17,088 bases of DNA from JAJZQH01 sp041658465 (GCA_041658465.1 JBBAAC010000027.1:1-17088), one strand, 5' to 3'; counted from the first letter of the stretch, positions 1 through 7,723 are shown. The notes: generated by a model from the sequence alone, not told the origin. Made by a program: numbers and translations.

Positions 1-130
1 CGCCCGCTCATGGCGACGGGTCCAAATGCAGGATCTTCGATCCTGCTCAGATTGTCTCCTCTGTATCTGTAAATTGCCCCGCCGCTCCCGGCGATGTTCC
101 GAAACAGATGATCCCGGAACCCCGTCAAAG

Positions 131-207
131 CCCCCTCTCCCCTCTGTGGGAGAGGGACGGGGAGAGGGGGCACCCCCTCCCATCCTCCCCCCTCAAGGGG
201 GAGGTGA
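131..207. repeat. GGAGG/CCTCC compound palindromic element (divergent copy)
   Basis: Two adjacent hairpins are made of C-rich and G-rich arms: CCCCCTCTCCCC at 131 pairs with GGGGAGAGGGGG at 159-170, and CCTCCCCCCT at 184-193 pairs with the AGGGGGAGG at 197-205. The architecture is that of the elements at 2611-2689 and 13023-13099, but the inner sequence lacks the TTTGTAAGG core, so this is either a divergent member or a related family. Confidence 0.55.
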
Positions 208-213
208 GTCGGT

Positions 214-240
214 AGCCCCGCAGCGCTGCGGGGCTTCATT
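214..240 (+). terminator. Possible transcription terminator
   Basis: A perfect 22-bp palindrome (half-site AGCCCCGCAGC) at 214-235 is followed by TCATT. It would form a 9-bp GC-rich stem with a GCGC loop. The T-tract is poor, so efficient intrinsic termination is uncertain. Its position fits the end of a gene lying left of the window, but no such gene is seen. Confidence 0.35.
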
Positions 241-260
241 GTATGGACGATCATTCATCT

Positions 261-345
261 TGAGTGCTCTGGTTGAAAGGTGTTTGTCGGGATGTACAAG
301 TGGCCTCGCTCAAGTTTGTCGGCTTCGGGTGGTGCTGGATAAACA
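261..345 (-). repeat. Degenerate third copy of the ~240-bp repeat
   Basis: This stretch aligns with the reverse complement of the right part of the 363-600 copy, sharing GCCTCGCTCAA, TCGGCTTCGGGT and TTGTCG in order, with about 70 percent identity by eye. It is therefore a decayed copy lying head-to-head with the next repeat. No protein call is made; the translated remnant shares only LSEAT with the intact copies. Confidence 0.55.
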
Positions 346-362
346 ATAGCAGCACATAGCAA

Positions 363-600
363 GCGGTGACCCGCGGCAGGCTTCGAGCAATGGGGACCGC
401 TAAGGCTGGAAATCCATCGTTAGCCTTATTGCCTGAGCGCAACTCCGTGTCGGCTTGCGAGATGACAGCCGCGGGTCTCCGCGTGCTTTATGACATTGTG
501 CTGAATCACAGGACCCGAAGCCGACACTTGTTGAGCGAGGCGACGACGGCGTATCTCGACAAGCACCTCATCACCAGGGCGCCGAACATTTGAATTCGGA
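363..600 (+). repeat. ~240-bp repeat, copy A (inverted partner at 1572-1810)
   Basis: Copy A begins GCGGTGACC and ends TGAATTCGGA. Hand alignment with the reverse complement of 1572-1810 gives about 18 mismatches over 228 aligned positions, roughly 92 percent identity. Copy A is open from a GTG near 364 and an ATG at 366 to a TGA at 591-593, but copy B carries two in-frame stops in the same frame. Of the nine differences in the right part only about three are at third codon positions, so selection for a protein is not evident. The pair flanks the DUF4349 lipoprotein gene. The family and mechanism are not recognised. Confidence 0.85.
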
Positions 601-657
601 GCTTGCGCTGAATGAACGTTTTGTTAGAGTTGCCATTGATAGAACCAAGGGGGAGCC

Positions 658-1569
658 ATGATCTTCCGCATCATCCTATCCATGCTCATGTTGATCTCGG
701 TTGCCGGGTGCAAGGGGCCGGGGCAATTGGAGGAGCAGGGCTTTGTCAGCAAAGGCAGCGGCAACGCCATGCTTGCCAGGGCGATGCCCGCAAGCGTTGG
801 TGCGGAGGCGCCGGAGGCTGCACCCCCGCCCGCGCCATCAGGGACGCCAGCTCAATCACCCGACGTCGTCGAGCGCAAGATCATGCGCTCCGCGAATCTC
901 ACGGTCGAAGTGAAGAACATAGACGACGCCGCCGAGCGGGCCAAGTCGATCGCCGTGAAGATCGGCGGCTTTGTCTCCGGCTCTGACTCTTATGAGGACA
1001 ACGCAGGACAGAAGGCGATGCAGCTCACGATGCGCGTGCCGTCCGATCGGCTGGACTCGGCGATCGCCGCGATCAAGACGTTTGGAAACGTGCGCGCGGA
1101 AGCGCTGACGGGCGAGGACATCACCGAGCAATATTTCGACCTGGAGGCGAGGCTTGCGAATTCGCGCAGGCTCGAGTCCAGGCTGATTTCGCTTCTGGAG
1201 ACGAAAACTAACAAGCTCAAGGACGTCCTCGACGTCGAGCGCGAGCTGGCGCGCGTGCGCGAATCGATAGAGACCATGGAGGGCCGCAAGAGGTTCTGGG
1301 ACAACCGCGTCTCCCTATCTACGCTGCAGGTCACCTTAGTACAGCCGCGAGGATTCGGCCGCGGCATCTTCGCCCCGCTCTCGGGCTCGATCCAGCGCGC
1401 GCTCTCCGCGTTCACCGCATCCCTCGCATGGCTCGTCGTGGCCGTCAGCGCCGCGCTCCCGTGGCTCGTGCTCTTCTTCCTCACCGGATGGGGAGGGCTC
1501 AAGCTCCTGCGGACCTGGATCCGACACAAGCGCGAGGCAAAGCACAAGAAGGCCCAGAAATCGGAGTAA
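658..1569 (+). CDS. DUF4349 domain lipoprotein
   Basis: A 303-residue envelope protein. Residues 1-18 form a lipoprotein signal peptide with lipobox VAGC, so Cys18 would be lipidated. A proline- and alanine-rich linker (about 45-70) leads to the DUF4349 domain (about 72-230): a beta-rich part starting at IMRSANLTVEV and a charged coiled coil at about 159-215 containing DVERELARVRESIE, closed by VSLSTLQVTL. A hydrophobic segment at about 252-288 precedes a basic tail, as is usual for DUF4349 proteins. The start at 658 is supported by a strong AAGGGGGAG ribosome binding site at 647-655. The family's biochemical function is not established. The gene stands alone between inverted copies of a 240-bp repeat, and copy B begins within a few bases of its stop codon. 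Family call is firm; role is unknown. Confidence 0.88.
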   Translation: MIFRIILSMLMLISVAGCKGPGQLEEQGFVSKGSGNAMLARAMPASVGAEAPEAAPPPAPSGTPAQSPDVVERKIMRSANLTVEVKNIDDAAERAKSIAVKIGGFVSGSDSYEDNAGQKAMQLTMRVPSDRLDSAIAAIKTFGNVRAEALTGEDITEQYFDLEARLANSRRLESRLISLLETKTNKLKDVLDVERELARVRESIETMEGRKRFWDNRVSLSTLQVTLVQPRGFGRGIFAPLSGSIQRALSAFTASLAWLVVAVSAALPWLVLFFLTGWGGLKLLRTWIRHKREAKHKKAQKSE

Positions 1570-1571
1570 CA

Positions 1572-1810
1572 TCCGGAATTCATATGTTCAGCGCCTTGGT
1601 GAGGAGGTACTTGTCGAGGTACGCCGTCGTCGCCTCGCTCAACAAGTGGCGGCTTCGGGTCCTGTCAGTCAGCACAATGTCATAAAGCACGCGGAGACCC
1701 GCGGCTGTCATCTCGCAAGCCGACACGGAGTTGAGCTCAGATCATAAGACTAACGGTGGATTTCCAGCCTATGCGGTCCCCATTGCTCGAAGCCTGCCGC
1801 AGGTCACCGC
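1572..1810 (-). repeat. ~240-bp repeat, copy B (inverted relative to copy A)
   Basis: Starting three bases after the lipoprotein stop codon, this is the reverse complement of copy A at 363-600, about 92 percent identical by hand alignment. It is the main content of the 305-base gap 1570-1874. The remaining 64 bases (1811-1874) show no clear promoter; the DUF72 start has only a weak purine stretch before it. In the frame that is open in copy A, copy B has TAG and TGA stops. Confidence 0.85.
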
Positions 1811-1874
1811 GTACTCCGGCACGGTGTTAGCTTGCGAAGAGAAAACCCGCGTGGCTTCATGACGAGCGATACGC

Positions 1875-2624
1875 ATGAGTAAAATCTACATCGGTACAAG
1901 TGGATTCAGCTATGAGCACTGGGAGGATGGGGTGTTCTATCCGCCCGATCTTCCCAGGGCTCGGCAGCTTGAGTTCTACTGCGAGCACTTCAGCACGGTC
2001 GAACTCAACGTCACTTTCTACAGATTGCCGCAGAAAGCGACATTTCAAAGCTGGCGCCGACGCACACCTTCGGAGTTCTGTTTCGCGATAAAAGGGAGCC
2101 GATACATCACGCACGTGAAGCGGCTCAAGGAGCCGGGCGATTCGCTCCGCATGTTGTTTGAAAACGCGCGACCGCTTCTGCCGAAGATATCGGTAGTCCT
2201 CTGGCAGCTTCCGCCGCGATTCCGCTGCGACCTCGATCGGCTCACTTTGTTTGTGAAGCTCCTCAAACGACGCCGCAGCGTGCGGCATGCGTTTGAGTTC
2301 CGCGACGAGAGCTGGTTCTGCGAGGAGGTCTTTGAACTGCTCGGCTCCGCCGGCATGACCGTCTGCCGCGCGGACCGACCGAAGTTCGATGTGGAATTCC
2401 CTCTGGAGCAGCCGTTCGAATACATCCGGCGCCACGGTCCGCAATCGGCCCGGCTCTACGGCGGGTGTTATTCAGATGATGAGCTGCGAAGGGATGCGGA
2501 GGAGATCAAGCGGTGGGCAAAATCGGGAAAAGACGTGTTTATATATTTCAACAATGACGCGCAGGGATGGGCTGTGAAGAATGCTATTAGATTGAAAGAA
2601 TTGATTTTTCCCCCTCCTTTGTAA
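1875..2624 (+). CDS. DUF72 family protein (YecE-like TIM barrel)
   Basis: A 249-residue cytosolic protein, about the usual length for DUF72 (UPF0759). Diagnostic motifs appear in order: IYIGTSGFSYEHW (4-16), VELNVTFYRLP (42-52), FCFAIKGSRYITHVKRL (68-84), LWQLPPRF (109-116), FEFRDESWF (140-148) and FIYFNNDAQGWAVKNAIRL near the end. Family structures are TIM barrels with conserved acidic and aromatic residues in a central pocket; the substrate is not established, so no reaction is assigned. The start ATG at 1875 gives the canonical N-terminus although its ribosome binding site is weak. The last residues (FPPPL) and the TAA stop are encoded inside a dispersed palindromic element that begins at 2611, so the natural C-terminus has been replaced or slightly altered. 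The gene is convergent with the YitT gene. Confidence 0.92.
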   Translation: MSKIYIGTSGFSYEHWEDGVFYPPDLPRARQLEFYCEHFSTVELNVTFYRLPQKATFQSWRRRTPSEFCFAIKGSRYITHVKRLKEPGDSLRMLFENARPLLPKISVVLWQLPPRFRCDLDRLTLFVKLLKRRRSVRHAFEFRDESWFCEEVFELLGSAGMTVCRADRPKFDVEFPLEQPFEYIRRHGPQSARLYGGCYSDDELRRDAEEIKRWAKSGKDVFIYFNNDAQGWAVKNAIRLKELIFPPPL

Positions 2625-2689
2625 GGAGGGGAAGGGGGAGGTAGATCGTGGCCTACCCCTCCCTTCCCTCCCCTTACAAAGGGGAGGGA
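2611..2689. repeat. Compound palindromic GGAGG element between convergent genes
   Basis: Two hairpins, CCCCTCCTTTGTAAGGAGGGG (2611-2630 region) and CTCCCCTTACAAAGGGGAG (2669-2687), flank an inner inverted pair (GGGGGAGGTAG / CTACCCCTCCC). The whole can fold as a three-way or cruciform structure. It supplies the last codons of the DUF72 gene and ends one base before the YitT stop codon, so it sits exactly in the convergent junction and could act as a bidirectional terminator. Near-identical elements occur at 13023-13099 and, as a half, at 13361-13400. Confidence 0.85.
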
Positions 2690-2690
2690 A

Positions 2691-3566
2691 TTATATCGGC
2701 ACTGCTCGGAATCCTTCGCCTGAGACCTCGTTCACCTCAGCCACGGTGAGGAACGCTTGCGGGTCAGCGCTCTGCACATAATACTTCACGCGCGCGAGCT
2801 GCGACAGCGTCACGACGCTGTAGATGACTTTCTGCCTCCTGCCGAGATATGCGCCCTCGCCCTCCAGGAAGGTGACGCCGCGGTTGAGCTTCTTTGTGAT
2901 CATGTCGGCTATCTTCTGCGGCTCCGAGCTTATTATGAAGACCGCTCGGCTCGTGTCGAAACCGATCATCACGCGATCGAGGGTCATCGAAGAACAGAAA
3001 TGTGCCACGATCGTATAGAGCGCCGCGTGCAGGCCGAAGATCATGCCGAGCAACGCCACGATGAACGCGTTGAAGATGAAGGCCACCGTGCCTATGCTGA
3101 AAGACCAGCGCTTTTTCACCGCGGCCGCGATGATGTCGATTCCTCCGTGCGAGCTGTTTGCGCGAAAGACAAGCCCCGTCCCCCCACCGGCAAGAACGCC
3201 GCCGATGAGCGCGGATAGCATCCGCTCCGGCGCCCAGCCCGTGTGCGCCATCCATGCGGTAGCATACAGGCAGCCCGTGAAGGTCAAAAGCCCCACGGCG
3301 CTCCCGATCACAAAGGTGCGGCCCACACAGAACCATCCCATTATGAAGATCGGGATGTTGAGCAGCAGCACGTAGGTGCCGACCGACAGCGGCGTGATAT
3401 AGGAGAAGAGCTGCGAGAGCCCGGAGACTCCGCTGGAGAGAAACTTGTGGGGCACCAGGAACGCGTTGATGCCTATCGAGCTGATCATCGAGCCGATGAT
3501 GATGAGCGCGATATTGCGGACGACGAGCCCGGCCGAAAGCTTTTCGATACCGAGAAATTTACGCAT
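2691..3566 (-). CDS. YitT family membrane protein (DUF161-DUF2179)
   Basis: A 291-residue inner-membrane protein of the YitT family. The N-terminal DUF161 part (about 15-200) has five to six hydrophobic segments and the two family hallmarks LVPHKFLSSGVSGLS (37-51) and GLVFRANSSHGGIDIIA (131-147). The C-terminal soluble DUF2179 domain (about 205-288) contains GVTFLEGEGAYLGRRQKVIY and the ending SGEGF. Length is typical. The transported substrate is not known for the family. The start at 3566 gives a normal basic N-terminus, but no good ribosome binding site is visible: the 47-base gap to the upstream transporter gene is occupied by a 7-bp repeat array, so expression may come from read-through of that gene. 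Converges with the DUF72 gene. Confidence 0.92.
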   Translation of the reverse strand: MRKFLGIEKLSAGLVVRNIALIIIGSMISSIGINAFLVPHKFLSSGVSGLSQLFSYITPLSVGTYVLLLNIPIFIMGWFCVGRTFVIGSAVGLLTFTGCLYATAWMAHTGWAPERMLSALIGGVLAGGGTGLVFRANSSHGGIDIIAAAVKKRWSFSIGTVAFIFNAFIVALLGMIFGLHAALYTIVAHFCSSMTLDRVMIGFDTSRAVFIISSEPQKIADMITKKLNRGVTFLEGEGAYLGRRQKVIYSVVTLSQLARVKYYVQSADPQAFLTVAEVNEVSGEGFRAVPI

Positions 3567-3580
3567 AATGTTTCGTTACT

Positions 3581-3620
3581 GGTGACCAGTGACCAGTGAC
3601 CAGTGACTAGTGACTAGTCA
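3581..3620. repeat. 7-bp-period array (GTGACCA units) overlapping a stop codon
   Basis: Units of GTGACCA, then GTGACTA, repeat about five times and end in the palindrome GTGACTAGTCAC. On the coding strand the TAG stop codon of the MMPL transporter gene (3614-3616) lies inside the array: GAC TAG TCACTAGTCACTGG. The array fills the gap to the YitT start. Confidence 0.88.
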
Positions 3621-6280
3621 CGGCCTTTATGCCCCCAGTTGAGCCAGCTTGCAACCGGCGGCGTCGCGGTTAACGCAGCGAGGAGGCAGATGACGCAGCC
3701 CAAGGCCAGGATCTCTCCCAGGCTCGCCACTCCCCTGTGGTGCGCTATCATCATGGTGCCGAAGCCGATGCCGTTCGTGATGGCGGTCATCAGAAGCCCC
3801 TTGCCCGTTGACGAACTGACAGCGGCAAATGATCTTTCCTGGCGCAGACGATGCACGGTCTGGACTCCAAAATTCACGCCCGTGCCGATGAGGATCGGTA
3901 TCCCGAAGAAGTTGGCCATGTTAAACCTGATTTCCGCTATCCCCATGACTCCGAAGAGCCAGATCATTCCCAGGACGAGCGGCATGATCGTGAGCAGGAG
4001 CGACCGCCAGGAGCGGAAGTCGAGCCACACCAGCAGGCATATTATGCAAAACGCGAGCGCCGCGGAGCGCGCGAAGGTATCCCGCATGAGCCGGCCCGAC
4101 TCGTACACCTCGATCGGCGTGCCGACCACGCCAGGATCCACGCCGCGGATCTCCGCTACAAAGCGCTTGAGGGCCGGGGGATCCCAGATATCTTCCTTTG
4201 GGTAGATCATCAGCGAGTAACGGCCCGTGGTGGTGCTCACGAATCTGCCGCGCACGTCCTCGGGCAGGTCCTTGAGCCCGATCGTAGTAGGGTCCATGCC
4301 GGTAGCGAGTATCTCGATATTTTTCTGGAGGTCGGCAAAAAAGGCCTGCTGCAGGCGACCGAGGCTCGCCAGCTTCGCGTCGTCCGCCGAGGCGATGAGA
4401 GAGACGAGCTTGCGCATCTTGCCCGCGAAGGCATCCAGCTCCTCCACAGCGTCCGCGCGGCCGCTCTTGAACGCCTCTTCCTGCAGGCGGTCGAGGCTCG
4501 AGGCGAGCCTTCCCAGCTCGTACATGAGCGAACGGGCATCCACATTTGCGCCCACGGGCGTGAAGGCGATGCCTTCAAACGCCGGCGCCATCTCGCGCAC
4601 AGCGCGTGTCTTTGCCTGCTGGTCCTCCGGGACTATGCGCTCGACGTCGTCCACGCGCCGCACGCTCGGCAGCTTGCGGAACGCCTCTGCCTTGGCGTGC
4701 GACTCCAGGGCCGTGTCGGTCGTTGCGCGGGCGAACCACGTCGTCTCGGAGGACTTGTCGATGATGAGGTGCTCGTACTTTACGGAATCGAGCCCCCGCG
4801 CCTGGAGGTTTAAGAGATTATTGTCGAACGAGATGCGCGAGATCCATGGCGCAAGGGCCGCGGTGATAATCGCCGCAGCGGCGACCAGCAGCGCCGGCCT
4901 CTTGTAAAACGGCTTGATCTGCGGGAGATCGAACGAGCGCACGCGTTCGAGCTCTGCCGCGGAACGGCGGCTGTCCTGGATGACGAGCAGCGCCGGCAGC
5001 ACCACCAGCATGGCGGTAAGGCAGAAGACTATGCCCATGGCGGAGATGATGCCGAGCTGCGAGAGCGCCAGGAAGTCCGTCCAGAGCAGCGTGAGAAAGG
5101 CCGCCGCCACGGTCAGCGCGCTCGTGACGTTTGCCATGCCGGTCGTGGTGAGCGTTCGCTCTACCGCGGCCGCCGGGTTGCCGGAGCGCGACAGTTCCTC
5201 CTCGTAGCGCGCCACGATGTAGATCGAGTACTCGATCGAAGCGCCGATGAGCAGCAGCGCGAAGACGCTGGAGAGGATATTGAGCGTGCCTACCGCCAGC
5301 GCCACGAAGCCGAAGGTCCACGTGATGCCCATTATGAGCGTGGCCACTGCGGAGAGCGGCCTGGCCACCCCGCGGAAGAATGCGATGAATATGGCCGCGA
5401 CCAGCACGAGCGCCAGGATCGTCGCAACCGTCATGTCGCGGTTGGACGTCTCCATTTCGTCCGCGCTCAAGACCGGCCTGCCCGTGAGCCCCGCGTCGAT
5501 GTCGGGAAAGGCGGCGCGCGTCTCCGCAAGGGCGGCGCGTATATCGCGCAGCGGCTTTTCGATCACCGCCGCGGTGGCGTAGTCCTTCTCCGGCATGATG
5601 AGCATGAAGAGCAGCGACCCGTTCTTGAGGAATCCGTCCGGGTCGAAGGTCTCGCCGTCTCCGAAGAATAGCGCCTGCAGCCTCGACCGATACGGCGTGC
5701 CCTGCTCTATCGCGGCGGTCATGTCGCCCAGCAGCCCGTCGATAAACGTGAAGCCGGTGGCGAGCTCCGCCTCGTCCTCGGTCGATACCGGGCCGCCGAT
5801 GCGCGAGGCGAGCGCGCCGAACATCGGCGCAAAGCCGTCCCACGAGGCGATCGTGCGCGCGGCGAACGGCCCCTTGGTGGTCATCGTGGAGAGGACCTTG
5901 AGCTGCTCCGGCGTGAGGTAGAGCAGGAAATTGCGCTCGAGCGCCGGGTTTTCGATTTTCCAGATCACCTGCTTGAGCGAGGGATTTCCCTTGAGCCTCT
6001 TGCCGAGGGCTTCAAGGAATTGCTTCGCACGGGGGAGGTCCTTCTCAGCGTCGGCGACGATGTAGAGGTATTCCTCATCGCCGAACTCCTTGAGGAACTC
6101 GATGTAGCGGCGGTGATAGTCGAGTTTCATCGAGACCAGGTCATCGAGGTTTGCGTTGAGCTTGATCTTGAACGCCGCGAAGATGCCGCACGCGATCGTG
6201 AGCGCTATTGCCGCGGCCACGATCTTGCGCGGATGGTGTGTCGCAAGGCGGGCCAGAAATTTAAAGAATTTTATTCGCAT
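3614..6280 (-). CDS. MMPL/RND superfamily transporter
   Basis: An 888-residue inner-membrane transporter with RND two-fold topology: a membrane helix at about 20-38, a large periplasmic loop (39-282), a five-to-six helix bundle (284-433), helix 462-480, a second periplasmic loop (481-736) with alpha-helical coiled stretches, and a final bundle (737-875). The half-repeat signatures are GASIEYSIYIVARYEEE (346-362) and GTGVNFGVQTVHRLRQE (799-815). The usual acidic residue of the first signature is Glu350 and that of the second is replaced by Asn803, so proton coupling may rest on one half, as I recall also for HpnN-like hopanoid transporters. Substrate is not assigned; lipid export is plausible. 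The ribosome binding site GATGAGGAC overlaps the upstream AbiEii stop codon, indicating translational coupling. The stop codon lies in a 7-bp repeat array. Confidence 0.9.
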   Translation of the reverse strand: MRIKFFKFLARLATHHPRKIVAAAIALTIACGIFAAFKIKLNANLDDLVSMKLDYHRRYIEFLKEFGDEEYLYIVADAEKDLPRAKQFLEALGKRLKGNPSLKQVIWKIENPALERNFLLYLTPEQLKVLSTMTTKGPFAARTIASWDGFAPMFGALASRIGGPVSTEDEAELATGFTFIDGLLGDMTAAIEQGTPYRSRLQALFFGDGETFDPDGFLKNGSLLFMLIMPEKDYATAAVIEKPLRDIRAALAETRAAFPDIDAGLTGRPVLSADEMETSNRDMTVATILALVLVAAIFIAFFRGVARPLSAVATLIMGITWTFGFVALAVGTLNILSSVFALLLIGASIEYSIYIVARYEEELSRSGNPAAAVERTLTTTGMANVTSALTVAAAFLTLLWTDFLALSQLGIISAMGIVFCLTAMLVVLPALLVIQDSRRSAAELERVRSFDLPQIKPFYKRPALLVAAAAIITAALAPWISRISFDNNLLNLQARGLDSVKYEHLIIDKSSETTWFARATTDTALESHAKAEAFRKLPSVRRVDDVERIVPEDQQAKTRAVREMAPAFEGIAFTPVGANVDARSLMYELGRLASSLDRLQEEAFKSGRADAVEELDAFAGKMRKLVSLIASADDAKLASLGRLQQAFFADLQKNIEILATGMDPTTIGLKDLPEDVRGRFVSTTTGRYSLMIYPKEDIWDPPALKRFVAEIRGVDPGVVGTPIEVYESGRLMRDTFARSAALAFCIICLLVWLDFRSWRSLLLTIMPLVLGMIWLFGVMGIAEIRFNMANFFGIPILIGTGVNFGVQTVHRLRQERSFAAVSSSTGKGLLMTAITNGIGFGTMMIAHHRGVASLGEILALGCVICLLAALTATPPVASWLNWGHKGRD

Positions 6281-6289
6281 GTCCTCATC

Positions 6290-7087
6290 TCATTTAAATA
6301 AGGGAAGCACGTATTCAAGCTTCATCAGTTCGATGTCCTTTTCGTCCTCCAGAAACGGCGAGACGTCGCGCACGATACCTGCCCAATCCACCCCAAGGAT
6401 GCGTTTCTTTACTTCCGATTTCCACGTATCCAGAGAGACAGGCTTACCGCTCCATTTTGTCTGCTCTAGCGCCGCATTCAGCAGAGAGACATTGGGCGCA
6501 AGATTCTGATGCCGCGTCATATACCACACAAGGTCATAATAATCACGCCCCTTCACATAAGGGCGCGTGAGCACGGCGTGCAGTTTGCCCGCGAAGAGAG
6601 ACGGCAGATCGTAGTGCGTGATCGCCATGAGGAAGTGGCGGTTGATCAGGCGCTGCTCCACAACTGCCCCGGCGGGAGGGTTGCAGTCCACATCGAGCTT
6701 GATCGAAAGCTTACGCCTCGGATCGCGCGAGATACCCACCTCATGCAGAAGGCCGGGGAAGGAGAGCCATGCAATCTGCACCGTCCGGTCCTGGTCGTAT
6801 GAAATTTCCGCATCAATGGCGGACGCCTTGAAACTGCTTTCGACAGATGTCATGATCTTCGCCAGATCAAAACCTTCCTGGCTCACGAGCGAAAAATCCA
6901 GGTCCTCTGAAAAACGCGGCAGCAGATAAAGGAGACGAAGCGCGGTGCCTCCCACAAAGGCAACCCGCTGAAACGCGTGGATCTCATGCATGGTGCGAAG
7001 CGCGACACACTGCAAAAACTCCCGCACAAGTCCGGGGCGCAGATGCGTTGGTTGATTTTCAATCAAGGCCTTGAGTCGATCCTTCAC
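6290..7087 (-). CDS. abiEii: AbiEii/AbiGii-type nucleotidyltransferase toxin
   Basis: A 265-residue nucleotidyltransferase of the AbiEii toxin family, the toxin half of a type IV toxin-antitoxin system. Family members act on tRNA or other targets using a nucleotide, and some abort phage infection. Visible motifs are FVGGTALRLLYLLPRFSEDLDFSLV (starting at 44; Gly46-Gly47, Asp62, Asp64), KLDVD (130-134; a third acidic residue at 132), LFAGKLHAVL (164-173; Lys168) and KGRDYYDLVWYM (179-190). All catalytic positions look intact. The start overlaps the end of the AbiEi gene by ATGA, and the stop lies within the ribosome binding site of the MMPL gene. Both its order after AbiEi and its length fit the family. 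The cellular target cannot be read from sequence. Confidence 0.9.
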   Translation of the reverse strand: MKDRLKALIENQPTHLRPGLVREFLQCVALRTMHEIHAFQRVAFVGGTALRLLYLLPRFSEDLDFSLVSQEGFDLAKIMTSVESSFKASAIDAEISYDQDRTVQIAWLSFPGLLHEVGISRDPRRKLSIKLDVDCNPPAGAVVEQRLINRHFLMAITHYDLPSLFAGKLHAVLTRPYVKGRDYYDLVWYMTRHQNLAPNVSLLNAALEQTKWSGKPVSLDTWKSEVKKRILGVDWAGIVRDVSPFLEDEKDIELMKLEYVLPLFK

Positions 7088-7722
7088 GGCGTGGGCCTCC
7101 CCTGATGAATTGACGCATATTTTTCGTACGCCCTTGCCGCGGACGGCATCTTTCTCCCGCCGAATCGCGCTGCAAAGGCATGCAGGCGCGGAGCGTCAAT
7201 GACATCCAGATGCTGCAGGCGCAGAGATTCGAAAAAAACCTCATCCGCCTTGCCGGGCGTGAGATAGATGAGATCAAGCAATGCCTTCTCCGGGAGCGCG
7301 ATCTGCACCGGCGTAACGCCCTGCGGCTCCTGCGTCTCATATCCCCAGAAGAGATGCGGCGCAATATGGCGATATTCGAATCGAGCGATAGGCGTGGAAT
7401 ATAAAACCGGCCGCCGCGTCGTGACCGACGTCACGGTGACGACAGCCTCGGGAATCATTCCATAAAACCCGAGTGCGTATGTAAGGCTCACATATGAAGG
7501 CGCGCATAATACGTTGGCAATGTAATGGACATCCGGCTCGCGCCTCCGAAGCTTAGGCGCCAGCAAATAATATCCCCTCCTCAGCTGAATGAGCCGCCCT
7601 GAGGAAACCCACCTGGAGATCTGCACGCGGGCGGTCGCGGCATCCCCGATAAAGGTGATGAGGGCCGCTGATTCCACCACTGGCTGATCGGCAAATTTCT
7701 CGATCAAGGAATCCACTTTCAT
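7084..7722 (-). CDS. abiEi: AbiEi-type antitoxin and transcriptional regulator
   Basis: A 212-residue partner of the AbiEii toxin. An N-terminal winged-helix DNA-binding region (about 1-57) contains ISRWVSSGRLIQLRRGYYLLA, typical of AbiEi proteins. The following domain (about 65-160) has YVSLTYALGFYGMIPEAV, VTSVTTRRP, RFEYRHI and the family motif IALPEKALLDLIYL (141-154), which is needed for antitoxicity in studied AbiEi proteins. AbiEi proteins repress their own promoter by binding inverted repeats; here a perfect 32-bp inverted repeat ends two bases before the ATG. The start codon at 7722 gives a complete winged helix, and the 4-base overlap with the toxin gene is the normal family arrangement. 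An AT-rich box matching TATAAT lies so near the start that the message may be leaderless or nearly so. Confidence 0.9.
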   Translation of the reverse strand: MKVDSLIEKFADQPVVESAALITFIGDAATARVQISRWVSSGRLIQLRRGYYLLAPKLRRREPDVHYIANVLCAPSYVSLTYALGFYGMIPEAVVTVTSVTTRRPVLYSTPIARFEYRHIAPHLFWGYETQEPQGVTPVQIALPEKALLDLIYLTPGKADEVFFESLRLQHLDVIDAPRLHAFAARFGGRKMPSAARAYEKYASIHQGRPTP

Positions 7723-7723
7723 A

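Larger units (their letters stand above)
1..657. other. Gene-free repeat-rich stretch
   Basis: I see no convincing gene in these 657 bases. Open frames here have proline- and serine-rich, repeat-derived translations that resemble no family. The stretch holds a short hairpin at 28-46 (arms GCAGGATC and GATCCTGC, loop TTC), a GGAGG-rich palindromic element, a terminator-like palindrome and two copies of a longer repeat, the last three listed separately. The left edge could be the region just downstream of a gene outside the window. The only regulatory signal near the right edge is the ribosome binding site of the lipoprotein gene at 658. Confidence 0.6.

Noticed and set aside
28..46. 8-bp stem hairpin as a terminator
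   Set aside because: No T-tract follows (CAGATTG), and no gene is seen to its left, so it is mentioned only within the gene-free stretch.
26..349. Open frame across the left edge, 107 codons from its first ATG
   Set aside because: It runs through the GGAGG palindromic element and the repeat copy, giving a Pro/Ser/Arg-rich translation without a family; it is not a gene I can support.
366..593. 75-codon open frame in repeat copy A
   Set aside because: Copy B has two stop codons in the same frame and the differences do not favour third positions, so it is annotated as repeat rather than CDS.
3851..4813. Long + strand open frames opposite the MMPL gene
   Set aside because: They are antisense shadows of a GC-rich gene whose minus-strand translation is a clear RND transporter.
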